Source: Chrysophaeum taylorii (lineage: Eukaryota > Sar > Pelagophyceae > Pelagomonadales > Pelagomonadaceae). Taken from it: DNA of 58,812 nucleotides. Positions 28,982 to 37,365 of the stretch are shown piece after piece. The notes below the pieces were generated by a model, which worked only from the letters and a program-made list of their open reading frames with translations, did not search any database and had not been told where the DNA came from. The translations under genes were made by a program, and so were the position numbers. Location of the stretch: NCBI GenBank assembly GCA_029834535.1, contig JAQMWT010000217.1:1-58812 (forward strand), given 5' to 3'. Position 1 is the first letter of the stretch. Each line of letters opens with the position of its first letter.

Positions 28982-30445
28982 CTATCGCGTCGTCGAGAGA
29001 ATAAGGGAGACGCCTATCATCGAGTCGCGCGTCACGAGGCGGGCCAAATCGCGTTCGTCGTCCCGGAGGTCCACGCCGGGCGGGGGCTCGGGCAAGACGA
29101 GGTAGCGGCAGTCGGCCGTGGCGTCGTGGACCTTGATGTGGGTCGAGGCCGGGAGGTCGAGGCCAAAGTCGGATTTGAGGAGTTCCCGCGGATCGCGGAT
29201 GGCGCGCGCGCGATACTTGACGTCCTTGTACCAAGAGGGGCTAATCCCGAGGAGGGTGATGGGGTAGCAGGAACAGAGAGTGCAGACGGCGAGGTTCTTG
29301 AGGCCGGGCTCGTCGGCGACGACGACGAGTTTTGTTGGAGCCGTTGAATTGGTGGCGTCGACGCCGAACTCGTCCGCAAGAGCGGCCTGCGCGTCGTCGA
29401 GGAGTCTTCGCTTGAACTCGGGGGACTTCCAGGCCCGCGCAACGACGCGCGGGCCGATCGAGTCGGGCGTCGCGGGCGCGGCGAGGCGCTCGACCTCCTC
29501 GATAGCTTTCCGCAGGTCGGCGAGTTCGACGTGTCCGTTCGCGGCCAGCGTTCGCACCAGAGCACCCGTCAGCCGCTCCCCCGGGGTCTCGGGGGCCTGC
29601 TTTTCGACGGCGCGGAGCTCCGTCTCGTAGCGCGACGGGTGCTCGTGGTCGTCGTGATGATGATGATGATGATGATCTGGGGTCGTCGTTTTCGTTTTCG
29701 TTTTCGTTTTCGCGAAGAGAAGATCGCCTCCCCCCGAAGAAGAAGGGTCGTCGTCTTCCGACCGTTCGAGCCAGCCTTGGTAAATTTCGGCCGTAACCGT
29801 CGCGTTTCCCTCCCAGCCCAAGGCCGCGTGCGCGAAGCGCACCGTGTAGAGCGGCATCGCGCCGGGAGTGCCCCGGAAGGCGAGGAATTCCGGGTCGTCG
29901 AAGGTACCGCGGTAGCGTTCGACGACGCCGACGGCGCCGAAGACGTAGCCCGGCACCCGGACGTGGGGCTTGCGCCACCGGCACAAACTCGAGTCGTCGC
30001 GCTTGACGCGCACGACGTCGCCCTCCTGGAAGGCGGGCTCGTGGGTGCTCTGTTGATTCGCCGCGCCGCCGAGCGCAGAGTTTAGCTCGTCCTCGAGGAC
30101 GTAGCCGCGCGCGAGCGAGGCCGTTGCCATCGAAGCCGCCCACTTTGAGTAGTAGGACCACGCGGCATACCGGTGCGCGTCCAAGGCCTCGATACCGGAC
30201 CGGAGCTCGTCGACCTTGAGCTTGCGCTGCGCGACGAGGTACACGAGGAGCGCGTGCGTCTCAACCTCCCATCGCTCGAGGGGCTTCTCGGTCAACTCGA
30301 GCGGGCCGCTCAACTGTACACCGCCCACGTCGAAGGGCCGCGTCGCCCACTGCCCCGCGCCGTCCTCGATTGGTAGGAGCAATGATGCAAGACGCCGCCG
30401 CCGCCCCAACAACAAAAAAAAACTCCTCCTCCGAAACAACATCAT
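28982..30445 (-). CDS. nitrile hydratase, fused beta-alpha polypeptide with His-rich linker
   Basis: The 487-residue protein joins both nitrile hydratase subunits. The beta part (about residues 35-235) has FDVGGV near its start and FQEGDVVRVKRDD, HVRVPGYVFGAVGVVERYRG, FDDPEFLAFRG and LYTVRFAHAALGWEG. A linker of about 50 residues with Lys/Thr repeats and HHHHHHHDDHEH follows (about 240-270). The alpha part (about 285-487) has GPRVVARAWKSPEFKRRLL, the metal claw VCTLCSCYP (Cys388, Cys391, Cys393), SWYKDVKYRARAIRDPRELL and CRYLVLPEPP. Thr between the first Cys and Leu points to the cobalt type. The enzyme hydrates nitriles to amides. In bacteria the subunits are separate genes needing an activator; none is seen here. 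Its ATG overlaps the stop of the upstream F-box/RCC1 gene by one base (TGATG). The start MMLFRRRSFFLLLGRRRRL may be a targeting peptide. Confidence 0.95.
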   Translation of the reverse strand: MMLFRRRSFFLLLGRRRRLASLLLPIEDGAGQWATRPFDVGGVQLSGPLELTEKPLERWEVETHALLVYLVAQRKLKVDELRSGIEALDAHRYAAWSYYSKWAASMATASLARGYVLEDELNSALGGAANQQSTHEPAFQEGDVVRVKRDDSSLCRWRKPHVRVPGYVFGAVGVVERYRGTFDDPEFLAFRGTPGAMPLYTVRFAHAALGWEGNATVTAEIYQGWLERSEDDDPSSSGGGDLLFAKTKTKTKTTTPDHHHHHHHDDHEHPSRYETELRAVEKQAPETPGERLTGALVRTLAANGHVELADLRKAIEEVERLAAPATPDSIGPRVVARAWKSPEFKRRLLDDAQAALADEFGVDATNSTAPTKLVVVADEPGLKNLAVCTLCSCYPITLLGISPSWYKDVKYRARAIRDPRELLKSDFGLDLPASTHIKVHDATADCRYLVLPEPPPGVDLRDDERDLARLVTRDSMIGVSLILSTTR

Positions 30446-32307
30446 CAAAGATCAAGTTGTGCCGAAAGGACCGGAACTGGAACTACCTCCCCTCTCGCCG
30501 AGACTCGGGGGCGGCGGTGCCTGTGCGAAACGAACCAGCTCCCGTGGGGGACGAGGGCGGCCGCGGCGCGGGAGCGGGGGAGGCTTAGAGCGAGGAGGTG
30601 GGCGCGGCCGGCGGCGGCGGCGAGGACTTTGTGGGTCGCGAGGGGCCAGACCGGCCAGGGGGCAGAGACGCGGGGCTGGCTCAGGAGGGTTTCGTCGCGG
30701 CCCCAGGCAAAGAGGCCGCCGTCGTCGTCGAGGGCAGCGGCAAACGCCTCGCCCGCGCCGATCCACACGACGTCGCGCAACCCCTCGACGGGCCTGGTGG
30801 CTCGAGAATCTGCGGTGGTGGTGGTGAGGATCTCCACGACGCGGCCCGCGTCGGTGAGCGCGAGAAAGGAATTGTCTTTGTCGTCGAAAGCGGCGGCGGC
30901 GATCTGGACGACGCGGTGGTACGGGAGGAGTCGAGTCGGTTTTCGGGAGGAGGTGTTTGCCCTGAGGAGGAGGAGGAGGAGCTTTCCGTCCGCGGTGACG
31001 GCGGCGGTCCTGGCGGGCGCCACGCGCGCAACCTGGAGCACCGCGCTCCCCCAAACGAAGGAACCGCGAGTCGACGCGACGTCGCGCGCCGTTCCGGGAA
31101 CGCGGAAGAGGCGTTCGCGGCCTCGCGAGTACCGGACCACGACCACGAGGCCCTCGAGGACCTCGATGTCGACAGGTTCCTCCTCCTCCTCCTCCTCCGG
31201 CAGCGCGTCGCACTCCAATTGAACCGGCTCCGGGCGACCCTCGCCCCACGCGAAGACTCTGCCGTCGGCGTAGGCGCACGCCGAGGCGTCGCCGCGCGCG
31301 TCGATTCGCGAGACGTTCTGCTGATCCGACAACAAAACGCGGCACGGCGCGCGCCGGGGCTGGCAGTCGCCGAGGCCGAGCTGACCGCGGGCCCCGTTTC
31401 CCCAGGCGTCGAGCGTAGCCGTCCGCGAGACCGCGAGGTCGCGGCCGCCAGGAACCCACGACCGCGGAGAGGCTCGCCACAGCTCGTCGGAGAGGACGAG
31501 GGCCGCCAGGGACCGGCAGCAGCACCCGAGGGCCCCGCGGTTCGGGAGTCGCGCGAGCACCGTCGTCGGCAGCGCGGCGAGCCTGGGGATCCTCGTCTCG
31601 GTCCGGTCTCCGCGTACGGGCGCGAGCGCCGAGACCGCGACTAACGAATCGTCCGAGCTGTCGCTCGCGTAGCCCTCCTTGTGGAGCCCGCCCACCGGGC
31701 ACACGGTCAGCCAGCCGCCGGCCGCGAGGTGCGCGCGCGCCGCCCCCGATCCCAGGCGCGCGAGGAGGTCGAGCCGCTCGCGTAGAGCGTCGGCCTGGCG
31801 CCCGAGCGCCTTGCGCGCGACCGCCGACAACCCGCACCTCGTGGGCGTCGACACGGCCAGCGGTTCCCCCGTGCCCGCGGGAGGTCGCACGAGCATCGCG
31901 ATCTCCTCGCGTGCCTCGGGCCGCCGCGCGGCGGCGGCCGTCTTACACCACGACCTCTCGAGTCCGTCGACGACCGACGGCTCTCGCGCGTCGAGCCCCC
32001 GCGCCGCGCGCTCGAAGTGACTCGCGTCGCGCGAAGCGATGGGAGCGGGCGAAACCCGCGCGAGCGCCTCGAGACCCGCGCGCTCCGATTCGCGCCACCG
32101 ACGCACTTCGCGGTCGCGCAGGAGCTTCTGCTCCCACGCAGCCTCCGCCGACCGCCGCTCCGCTTGACTCCGGGGGGCGATCTCGCCGCACGACGCGAAG
32201 AACAGCGTCAGCTCCGAGACCGACCACTCGACCGCCTCCTCCGGCACTTGGAGCTCCCTGCAGTTGGGGTACTCTTCGCGCAACGCATCGACCCGCCGCA
32301 CATCCAT
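30445..32307 (-). CDS. F-box plus RCC1-repeat protein
   Basis: The 620-residue protein has a helical N-terminal third (with RRSAEAAWEQKLLRDREVRRW), a short F-box-like motif (about residues 242-275; LPTTVLARLPNRGALGCCCR followed by SLAALVLSDELWR), then a C-terminal seven-bladed-propeller region with degenerate RCC1 repeats: LDAWGNGARGQLGLGD, ASACAYADGRVFAWGEGRPE, VVWIGAGEAFAAALDDDGGL followed by FAWGRDE, AAAGRAHLLALS. An F-box with a propeller suggests an SCF ubiquitin-ligase substrate receptor, though RCC1 proteins can also act as exchange factors. No membrane or secretion signal. The stop codon overlaps the start of the nitrile hydratase gene on the same strand. Confidence 0.8.
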   Translation of the reverse strand: MDVRRVDALREEYPNCRELQVPEEAVEWSVSELTLFFASCGEIAPRSQAERRSAEAAWEQKLLRDREVRRWRESERAGLEALARVSPAPIASRDASHFERAARGLDAREPSVVDGLERSWCKTAAAARRPEAREEIAMLVRPPAGTGEPLAVSTPTRCGLSAVARKALGRQADALRERLDLLARLGSGAARAHLAAGGWLTVCPVGGLHKEGYASDSSDDSLVAVSALAPVRGDRTETRIPRLAALPTTVLARLPNRGALGCCCRSLAALVLSDELWRASPRSWVPGGRDLAVSRTATLDAWGNGARGQLGLGDCQPRRAPCRVLLSDQQNVSRIDARGDASACAYADGRVFAWGEGRPEPVQLECDALPEEEEEEEPVDIEVLEGLVVVVRYSRGRERLFRVPGTARDVASTRGSFVWGSAVLQVARVAPARTAAVTADGKLLLLLLRANTSSRKPTRLLPYHRVVQIAAAAFDDKDNSFLALTDAGRVVEILTTTTADSRATRPVEGLRDVVWIGAGEAFAAALDDDGGLFAWGRDETLLSQPRVSAPWPVWPLATHKVLAAAAGRAHLLALSLPRSRAAAALVPHGSWFVSHRHRRPRVSARGEVVPVPVLSAQLDL

Positions 32308-33414
32308 GACTTGCTACATACAACAAGCCCACCACCAACAGGGTTAGTTTATTACAGCCAGGCAAAAAAGCGACACAACGATGCTCGGCGGCTCGGCGTA
32401 TTATAAGGGGTTGCATGCCGGCTGTGACTCGCTCGGTGTGTTTCACGTATTGGGAAAGTATCGGCTGTCCGAAGAGCGGTGTCCAAAGACTGGTCGTCAC
32501 GTCAGACGCTCATGTCAATAAAAAACCTGGTGAGACTCGCTCTGCATCGCATCGGGATAAAATGCCGCCGACGTGTTCTCCGTGTACGCTTTGCGAGACT
32601 ACATAGCCGTCGACCTTGTTTTTGCGCCGCAGCAGTCTTTCAGCTGCTGGAGCGTCGGACCTTCGCGCGGAGATACGGCGGACGTTCGCTGATCATGTTT
32701 GGGGTCCTTTGGGCTGTAGTGCACGCGCAACAGACATCTGGTCGTCCGAGAAACAAAATGGGATATGGGCATTCTTTGTATTTTACGAAGGTGACTCTTC
32801 TTCACTGCTGTCGCGGCTTAATGACAATAATAAATAATAGGTCGCGCAAAAAAAATAAAGTCTTCAACATAAAAAACGAGCGCGCGACTCGTTGTCTGTC
32901 ATTTCCGCCGATTTAGGAGACGACGAATCGCGGTGCGGCTTTTGGAACGGGGGGGCACTGAAGTTCTCGGGCGCTAGCGCGTCGCGATGATCGACTCAAT
33001 CATATGCATGCGCGGGTGTTGTCGGTTCATTCGTTCTGTACGTGGAGGCGGAGGCCTTTACCATACATCATAGCGACGACGACGACGACGACGACGACGT
33101 GAAGGTTATCAGGATGTGCTTTTTCGCGAGGAAACGAGACAATGTTCGCACTGGGTGTCGTCGTTGTGATGCGAATCACGGCGGTCCTGAGGACGACGTA
33201 GCACTTTTCGAATGCAAATGATATGGCACCCCCTTTTTCCGAACAACGTCGTCACGCTGCGAACGATGATACGCCTCGTCTCATCACGCAGCTAGCAAGA
33301 TGGGGTATGGAAGTTCACGCGCGCGGCCGCCAAGCAGCGTCAAAATCCGAGAGAGACTTTCCGTTTCGAAGCAAGGCACTCTCTATAATGACCCGGCAAG
33401 CTTCGATGGTGCTC

Positions 33415-33449
<35 letters not shown>

Positions 33450-33507
33450 ACTAGCGCAGACGTAGGTGACGCCGGATGCATTGTAGGTAAGTAGTAAGCT
33501 ATAGTCT
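32308..33507. other. gene-poor stretch
   Basis: No supported gene. Short frames have no recognisable motifs. The stretch holds a GAC run (about 33074-33100) and a CT microsatellite (33416-33448) just before the transporter gene end. Confidence 0.4.
33416..33448 (+). repeat. CT dinucleotide microsatellite
   Basis: About 32 bp of CT units, 60 bp from the stop of the MgtE-like gene. Confidence 0.93.
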
Positions 33508-34215
33508 TTAGGCAGAGAGGAGGAGAGCGGCGACGGCGCAGAGGAGGGTGATGCCGACGAGATCGGCGACCGTGGTGAGGAGCGGGGCGGCGCCGTTGGC
33601 GGGATCGGCCCCCGTGCGGTCGATGACGATCGAGAAGGCTACCCCAATAAAAATGGCGAGGTTGACCATGAGGAAGACGGCGATCGAGATTGCCCCGGCC
33701 TCTTTGATCTTCGAGGGGTACTGCAGCAAGACGCGGAGGAAGGCCAGAACGGCGAGGAGGGTCCCCGTGACGAGGGCCAGGAGCGTCTCGCGTCGCACGA
33801 GTTTGTGGAGCTTGTGGGAATCGAAAGTGCCTCGGCTGAGGGCGCGGGTCGTCATGACCCCCGGTTGATTCCCGGCGTTCCCCCCGGTGCCCACGATCAT
33901 CGGCACGAAGAATGCGATCACGAGGTGCTTGTCCAGGAGGTTCTCGAAGGTGCCCATGATGAGGGCCGCGGAGCTCTGGAGCAAAAGGAGGCCGACGAGC
34001 CAGGGGAGTCTGTCGCGGAGGAGCCTCGTGTAGGATGTTGCAAAATATTCTTCGAAGGACCCGGCCTCCCGTTTCCCGAGCTGCTCTTCGACCGCTTCCA
34101 ACTGCTGCCGAAGCTCGAAGGCCCGCTTTTCGAGGTCCTCGGGCTCGTCCAACTCGGCGCTTCGGCTCCCCAACGGGGTCACTTGGACGACCGTCTGCAC
34201 TTCCATGGCCTCCAT
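33508..34215 (-). CDS. MgtE/SLC41-type divalent cation transporter
   Basis: The 235-residue protein has a coiled-coil N-terminus (about 26-52, EDLEKRAFELRQQLEAVEEQ) and then an MgtE membrane domain of five spans: about 66-88, 96-116, 143-165, 174-197, 212-235. The signature loops are present: FFVPMIVGTGGNAGNQPGVM with TTRAL after span 2, and DPANGAAPLLTTVADLVGI before span 5; these form the Mg2+ pore site in MgtE. The cytosolic N and CBS regulatory domains of bacterial MgtE are missing, so this is a pore-only form that would work as a homodimer. Likely substrate Mg2+, possibly another divalent ion. The start ATG at 34215 is only 35 bp from the divergent coiled-coil gene. Confidence 0.9.
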   Translation of the reverse strand: MEAMEVQTVVQVTPLGSRSAELDEPEDLEKRAFELRQQLEAVEEQLGKREAGSFEEYFATSYTRLLRDRLPWLVGLLLLQSSAALIMGTFENLLDKHLVIAFFVPMIVGTGGNAGNQPGVMTTRALSRGTFDSHKLHKLVRRETLLALVTGTLLAVLAFLRVLLQYPSKIKEAGAISIAVFLMVNLAIFIGVAFSIVIDRTGADPANGAAPLLTTVADLVGITLLCAVAALLLSA

Positions 34216-34259
34216 AATAGTAAAGACGCTACAAATATTTCACGTCACTTATGACGTCA
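34216..34259. promoter_or_regulatory. 35-bp divergent promoter with TGACGTCA site
   Basis: Between the two start codons are AT-rich sequence, CACGTCAC (34241-34248) and the palindrome TGACGTCA (34252-34259), which overlaps the ATG of the plus-strand gene. TGACGTCA is the classic bZIP/CRE target; the same octamer recurs upstream of the Rieske gene. Confidence 0.4.
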
Positions 34260-34982
34260 CCGACGGCGCAGCTCCTGGCCGATGTGGCGGCTCGAGCGTC
34301 CGAGACGCCGCAATTGGGGCTCGCCGTCGCCAAGCTCGAATCCCTGAGCGACGAAGACCTCGAGGCCTGGGGCGCGCTCGCCGAGCGCCGCGCGCGCAAG
34401 GCGCGAGCCCTCGCCATCGCCCTCGAGGGACACCCGCCCCTCTGCAGGGAGGCCCCAAAAAAAATCGAGCTCGAGGCTGCGCGCTGCGCGTGCGAGCGTT
34501 TCGAGCGCGCCGCCGAGGATGCCGCCGACGTGGTGCGTCGGGACGAGCGGGAAATCGCGGCACAACGCGAGCGATTCGACGCCAACGTCACGGCGGAGCT
34601 CGAGCGCGCGCGCGACGCGCACCAGGCCCGCCTCGACCGCCTCTGCGAGGCCGCGGTCCGCGAGGCCGACCGCCTCGACGCGCTCTTCGGCACTACGCAC
34701 CCCGCCAGCCACGACCTGAGCCGCGAAGTTGAGGACCTCTACCGACGCGCCGAAGCGGCTTACGCTGCCCTCCCCCCCTCGTCCCCCCTCGCCCTCGCCG
34801 TCCTCGAGGCCCGAGAAACGAACGCGCGCCTCGAGGTTCGGCTCCGCGAGGCAAAGGATCGCGCGGTCCGGTTCGCGGCCGACGCCCACGCCGAGCGCCA
34901 GCGCCTCAAGGCCACCATCGCGGCCCACCTCTCCCGCACCCTCGACACCCACATCAGCTCTTTTTCTCGTACCGCTGCTTGA
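34251..34982 (+). CDS. coiled-coil protein, function unknown
   Basis: The 243-residue protein is almost wholly helical, with long heptad-type stretches (about residues 25-60, 75-145, 155-240) rich in Ala, Glu and Arg (ACERFERAAEDAADVVRRDE, LERARDAHQARLDRLCEAAV, ARLEVRLREAKDRAVRFAAD). No catalytic or binding motif is seen. It could be a structural, tethering or cytoskeletal protein. Its last 29 bp of coding sequence overlap the last 29 bp of the convergent LYR-protein gene; both frames look real at the overlap. Confidence 0.65.
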   Translation: MTSPTAQLLADVAARASETPQLGLAVAKLESLSDEDLEAWGALAERRARKARALAIALEGHPPLCREAPKKIELEAARCACERFERAAEDAADVVRRDEREIAAQRERFDANVTAELERARDAHQARLDRLCEAAVREADRLDALFGTTHPASHDLSREVEDLYRRAEAAYAALPPSSPLALAVLEARETNARLEVRLREAKDRAVRFAADAHAERQRLKATIAAHLSRTLDTHISSFSRTAA

Positions 34983-35193
34983 GGGCGCGGTACTTTTTGA
35001 GTTGGACCACACCAATCATCTCGTCGAGCATGTACCGCCCAAACTTTACGGCGCGCTTGAGCTCGTCGCCCTCGGCATCTCGGTGCTTTCGGAACCCCTC
35101 CTTCGCCTTGCGCCGAACGTGTTCGAGGCCCGTCGGGTAGTCCTTCCCCGCTGTCAGCAGCTTCTTGTAGAGATCGCGGACGAGCGGATGCAT
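34954..35193 (-). CDS. LYR-motif mitochondrial protein, ETFRF1/LYRM5-like
   Basis: The 79-residue protein matches the Complex1_LYR fold. LVRDLYKKLLTAGKDYPTG carries the L-Y-K variant of the LYR tripeptide and the KDYP signature; then come VRRKAKEGFRKHRD, a basic helix, and ending QLKKYRALKQRY, which is the characteristic end of ETFRF1 (LYRM5). ETFRF1 binds electron transfer flavoprotein in the mitochondrial matrix and displaces its FAD, restraining beta-oxidation electron flow. Length is near the family norm (about 85-90). The start ATG at 35193 lies at the edge of a tandem duplication that copies the region around the start codon. Confidence 0.85.
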   Translation of the reverse strand: MHPLVRDLYKKLLTAGKDYPTGLEHVRRKAKEGFRKHRDAEGDELKRAVKFGRYMLDEMIGVVQLKKYRALKQRYEKKS

Positions 35194-35243
35194 TGTGGTT
35201 CCGTTATCTAACGGGGATGCATTGTTGTTCCGTTATCTAACGG
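35187..35243 (+). repeat. tandem duplication of about 28 bp over a start region
   Basis: Two nearly identical units (about 35187-35215 and 35216-35243) each contain GATGCATTG followed by TTCCGTTATCTAACGG, differing by about one base (GTGG/GTTG). The first unit covers the start codon of the LYR gene. Confidence 0.85.
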
Positions 35244-35358
35244 ACTCATCATCCCAAAAGTTGTAGCAAGAATTTCTATCCACCGAGACTATTACGCTCA
35301 GCAGTATTGGTGTATCGTGAAGAAGCTCCCGGTGTGTGGGACAGCATTGTTTTTTTCG

Positions 35359-36882
35359 ATGGTGATCCTGCGGCGTCGCCTCGAAGAAGAAGAAGATAGG
35401 AGTTGGGAGCCGCTCGCGACATTGGGGGGGACTGGTGGCGAGTTCGGCGTCTCGCTGTCCGGCTCGGGCAACCTCCTCGCCGTTGGGGCCGCCGCCGACA
35501 ACGCGGTCCATTTGTACCGTCTGGAGTCCACCACCAATTGGACCTTCGTGCAGACCCTCGCCTTTGACGACGACAGGTTTGGGCGCTCGTGCGCGCTCGA
35601 AGGCACGAATCTCGCCGTGGGCTCGGTCAATAGCACCTACGTCTTCGCGCGACAGGACGATACCGACGGTCCTTGGACTTTCCAGCAAAAACTCGAGGTG
35701 GCCAACGGGACTGCGTCAGAGTTTGGGGCGACCGTGTCGCTGTCGGCGTCGTGGCTCGCGGTAGGGGCTCCGGGTGCTGGCCGAGCCTACGTGTACCGGC
35801 AGGAGGAGTCGACGTGGGTGTTGGACGCGGAATTGGCCGGCGAGGACGAAGACGGTCGCTTTGGTGCCTCGTGCGCTCTCGCGACCAACGCCGACGTCGT
35901 CGTGTGCGGCGCCCCGCGCGACGACTCCTGCGCAGGCGACTGCGAGGGGATCGCGCACGTCTACGCCCTCGACGACGACGGCGAGTGGACGCGCGAGGCC
36001 TCGCTTCCGACGAACGGCATCGCTGCCGGCCAATACTTCGGTTCGACCTGCGCTGTTTCGGCCGACGGCACGGTCGCCGTGGTTGGGGACAGCAGCAGCG
36101 AGATGACCTTGATTTTTCGCGGCGTCGGGGGAACGTGGTTCTTGGAAGACTCGGTCGAATCGCCCAAATCTGGCGGGTCAGAATCCTTTGGACGCGCGAC
36201 CGGGATCCTCGGTGACGTCCTCGTCGTCGGGGCGCAAGGCACCGCGTGCATCTTCGAATCAGGGACCACCACCGAGACCTGGTTCCTCGCCGCCTCCCTC
36301 GAGCCGGAGACCTCGTCGCCTCGTTTCGGCACGGCCCTCGCGCTCGCCGACAACTTCGTCGCGGTGGGCGCGCCCGACGCTCCCTCGTACGACGAGGACG
36401 GCTTCCTCGTCGCCGATTCCGGGGCTGTCTTCGCGTGGCGACCGACCTCAGACCCGACTTATAACCCGTCGTGGTGGCAACCGACGCCCTCCTCCACGAT
36501 TGTACCGCTGGCAACGCGCCCGCCGACGGCCCTTCCGACCGCGTCGCCGTCGATCTCGCTGACCACCGCACCGAGTGCCGCCAAACCAACACTCGCGCCG
36601 ACTTCCGCGGCAACTAACTTCCATCCATCTGCCTCGCCAACTCTCCTTCTTGATCCGAGGGGATCTGCCGGTGGCGGCGGCGACGGGGGTTCCGGGACAT
36701 CGTTGAGCCAGGGTGCTTTCATCATGATTGTCGTGGTGATCGCCTGCATCATCGTGATCGTCTTCACTCTCTACACGCGAATCCTACCCTGTCGCGAGAA
36801 ACCCATCCAGCGGTGGTCCATGATTCGCCATCGCGCGACGAGTTCGCGGCGACTCGACGCGAGGCGGCCCCCGATGATGTAG
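35359..36882 (+). CDS. FG-GAP repeat (integrin-alpha-like propeller) membrane protein
   Basis: From the ATG at 35359 the protein has 507 residues. It shows about seven FG-GAP blades (GGEFGVSLSGSGNLLAVGAA, RFGRSCALEGTNLAVGS, EFGATVSLSASWLAVGAPG, RFGASCALATNADVVVCGAP, YFGSTCAVSADGTVAVVGD, SFGRATGILGDVLVVGAQG, RFGTALALADNFVAVGAPD). Next is a Pro/Thr/Ser-rich stalk (about residues 375-440, PTALPTASPS-type repeats), a Gly-rich patch, one transmembrane span (FIMIVVVIACIIVIVFTLY) and a basic cytosolic tail. Such proteins in algae are cell-surface adhesion or wall-binding candidates. No signal peptide follows the ATG; the frame continues upstream (KKLPVCGTALFFS) without an ATG, so a small upstream exon or a start error is likely. 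Confidence 0.82.
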   Translation: MVILRRRLEEEEDRSWEPLATLGGTGGEFGVSLSGSGNLLAVGAAADNAVHLYRLESTTNWTFVQTLAFDDDRFGRSCALEGTNLAVGSVNSTYVFARQDDTDGPWTFQQKLEVANGTASEFGATVSLSASWLAVGAPGAGRAYVYRQEESTWVLDAELAGEDEDGRFGASCALATNADVVVCGAPRDDSCAGDCEGIAHVYALDDDGEWTREASLPTNGIAAGQYFGSTCAVSADGTVAVVGDSSSEMTLIFRGVGGTWFLEDSVESPKSGGSESFGRATGILGDVLVVGAQGTACIFESGTTTETWFLAASLEPETSSPRFGTALALADNFVAVGAPDAPSYDEDGFLVADSGAVFAWRPTSDPTYNPSWWQPTPSSTIVPLATRPPTALPTASPSISLTTAPSAAKPTLAPTSAATNFHPSASPTLLLDPRGSAGGGGDGGSGTSLSQGAFIMIVVVIACIIVIVFTLYTRILPCREKPIQRWSMIRHRATSSRRLDARRPPMM

Positions 36883-36951
36883 GGATCGCGACGTCTAACT
36901 ACCGCGCGATCGACAACCCGGTCGCGTTAAAAAATATTACTACTACCACTA

Positions 36952-37365
36952 CTACAAGGGGTGTCGTCGTTTTTTGCGGGAGCGCTTGGTGGCGCCGAGC
37001 GTGGCGAGCTTTGACGCGCACGAGCGACACGCGCGGACCTTGACCAGTTCGCACTTGTGATCCCCGTGCTCCTCGTAGGAAAACGGAAGCTCGAAAGACC
37101 GGAGACCCTCCGCGCTATCGCACTGCTTTGCCGCGCACGACCTCTCACCGACCCCCGCGCGAACCTCTCGCTCGGTGCGCCACCGCAGTCCGCATGCACC
37201 CTCCTGCCACCGCGAAAGGTCGACGATGGCGTACTCCTTGTGGAGTCTTCTGTAGTATCGCGCGGCCATCCGCGTCTCCCACGAACTCCAACACTCCCGG
37301 TCCCTCTCATCGTCGCGCACAAACTCGTGGGCCCGCGCCAACGCCTCCCCATCAGTCCGAGACAT
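36952..37365 (-). CDS. FRA10AC1: FRA10AC1-domain protein (spliceosome-associated)
   Basis: The 137-residue protein carries the FRA10AC1 domain: YYRRLHKEYAIVDLSRWQ, GLRWRTEREVRAGVGERSCA followed by AKQCDSAEGLRSFELPFSYE and EHGDHKCELVKVRACRSCA. Two CxxC-like pairs (SCAAKQC; CRSC) could bind zinc. In other eukaryotes this protein joins late spliceosome complexes. The C-terminus is basic (KRSRKKRRHPL), fitting nuclear location. Upstream in-frame sequence starts only from GTG, so the ATG at 37365 is used. It converges with the FG-GAP gene (69 bp between stops). Confidence 0.88.
   Translation of the reverse strand: MSRTDGEALARAHEFVRDDERDRECWSSWETRMAARYYRRLHKEYAIVDLSRWQEGACGLRWRTEREVRAGVGERSCAAKQCDSAEGLRSFELPFSYEEHGDHKCELVKVRACRSCASKLATLGATKRSRKKRRHPL

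Noticed and set aside
29241..30161. 306-codon shifted frame inside the nitrile hydratase gene
   Set aside because: Shadow frame, Arg-rich, while the true frame matches nitrile hydratase throughout.
30452..31837. 461-codon shifted frame within the F-box/RCC1 gene
   Set aside because: Shadow frame without domain; the RCC1 frame is the coding one.
28982..32307. Bacterial operon or contaminant contig, suggested by overlapping genes and nitrile hydratase
   Set aside because: The same window has spliced genes and many eukaryote-only proteins, and the nitrile hydratase is the fused eukaryotic form.
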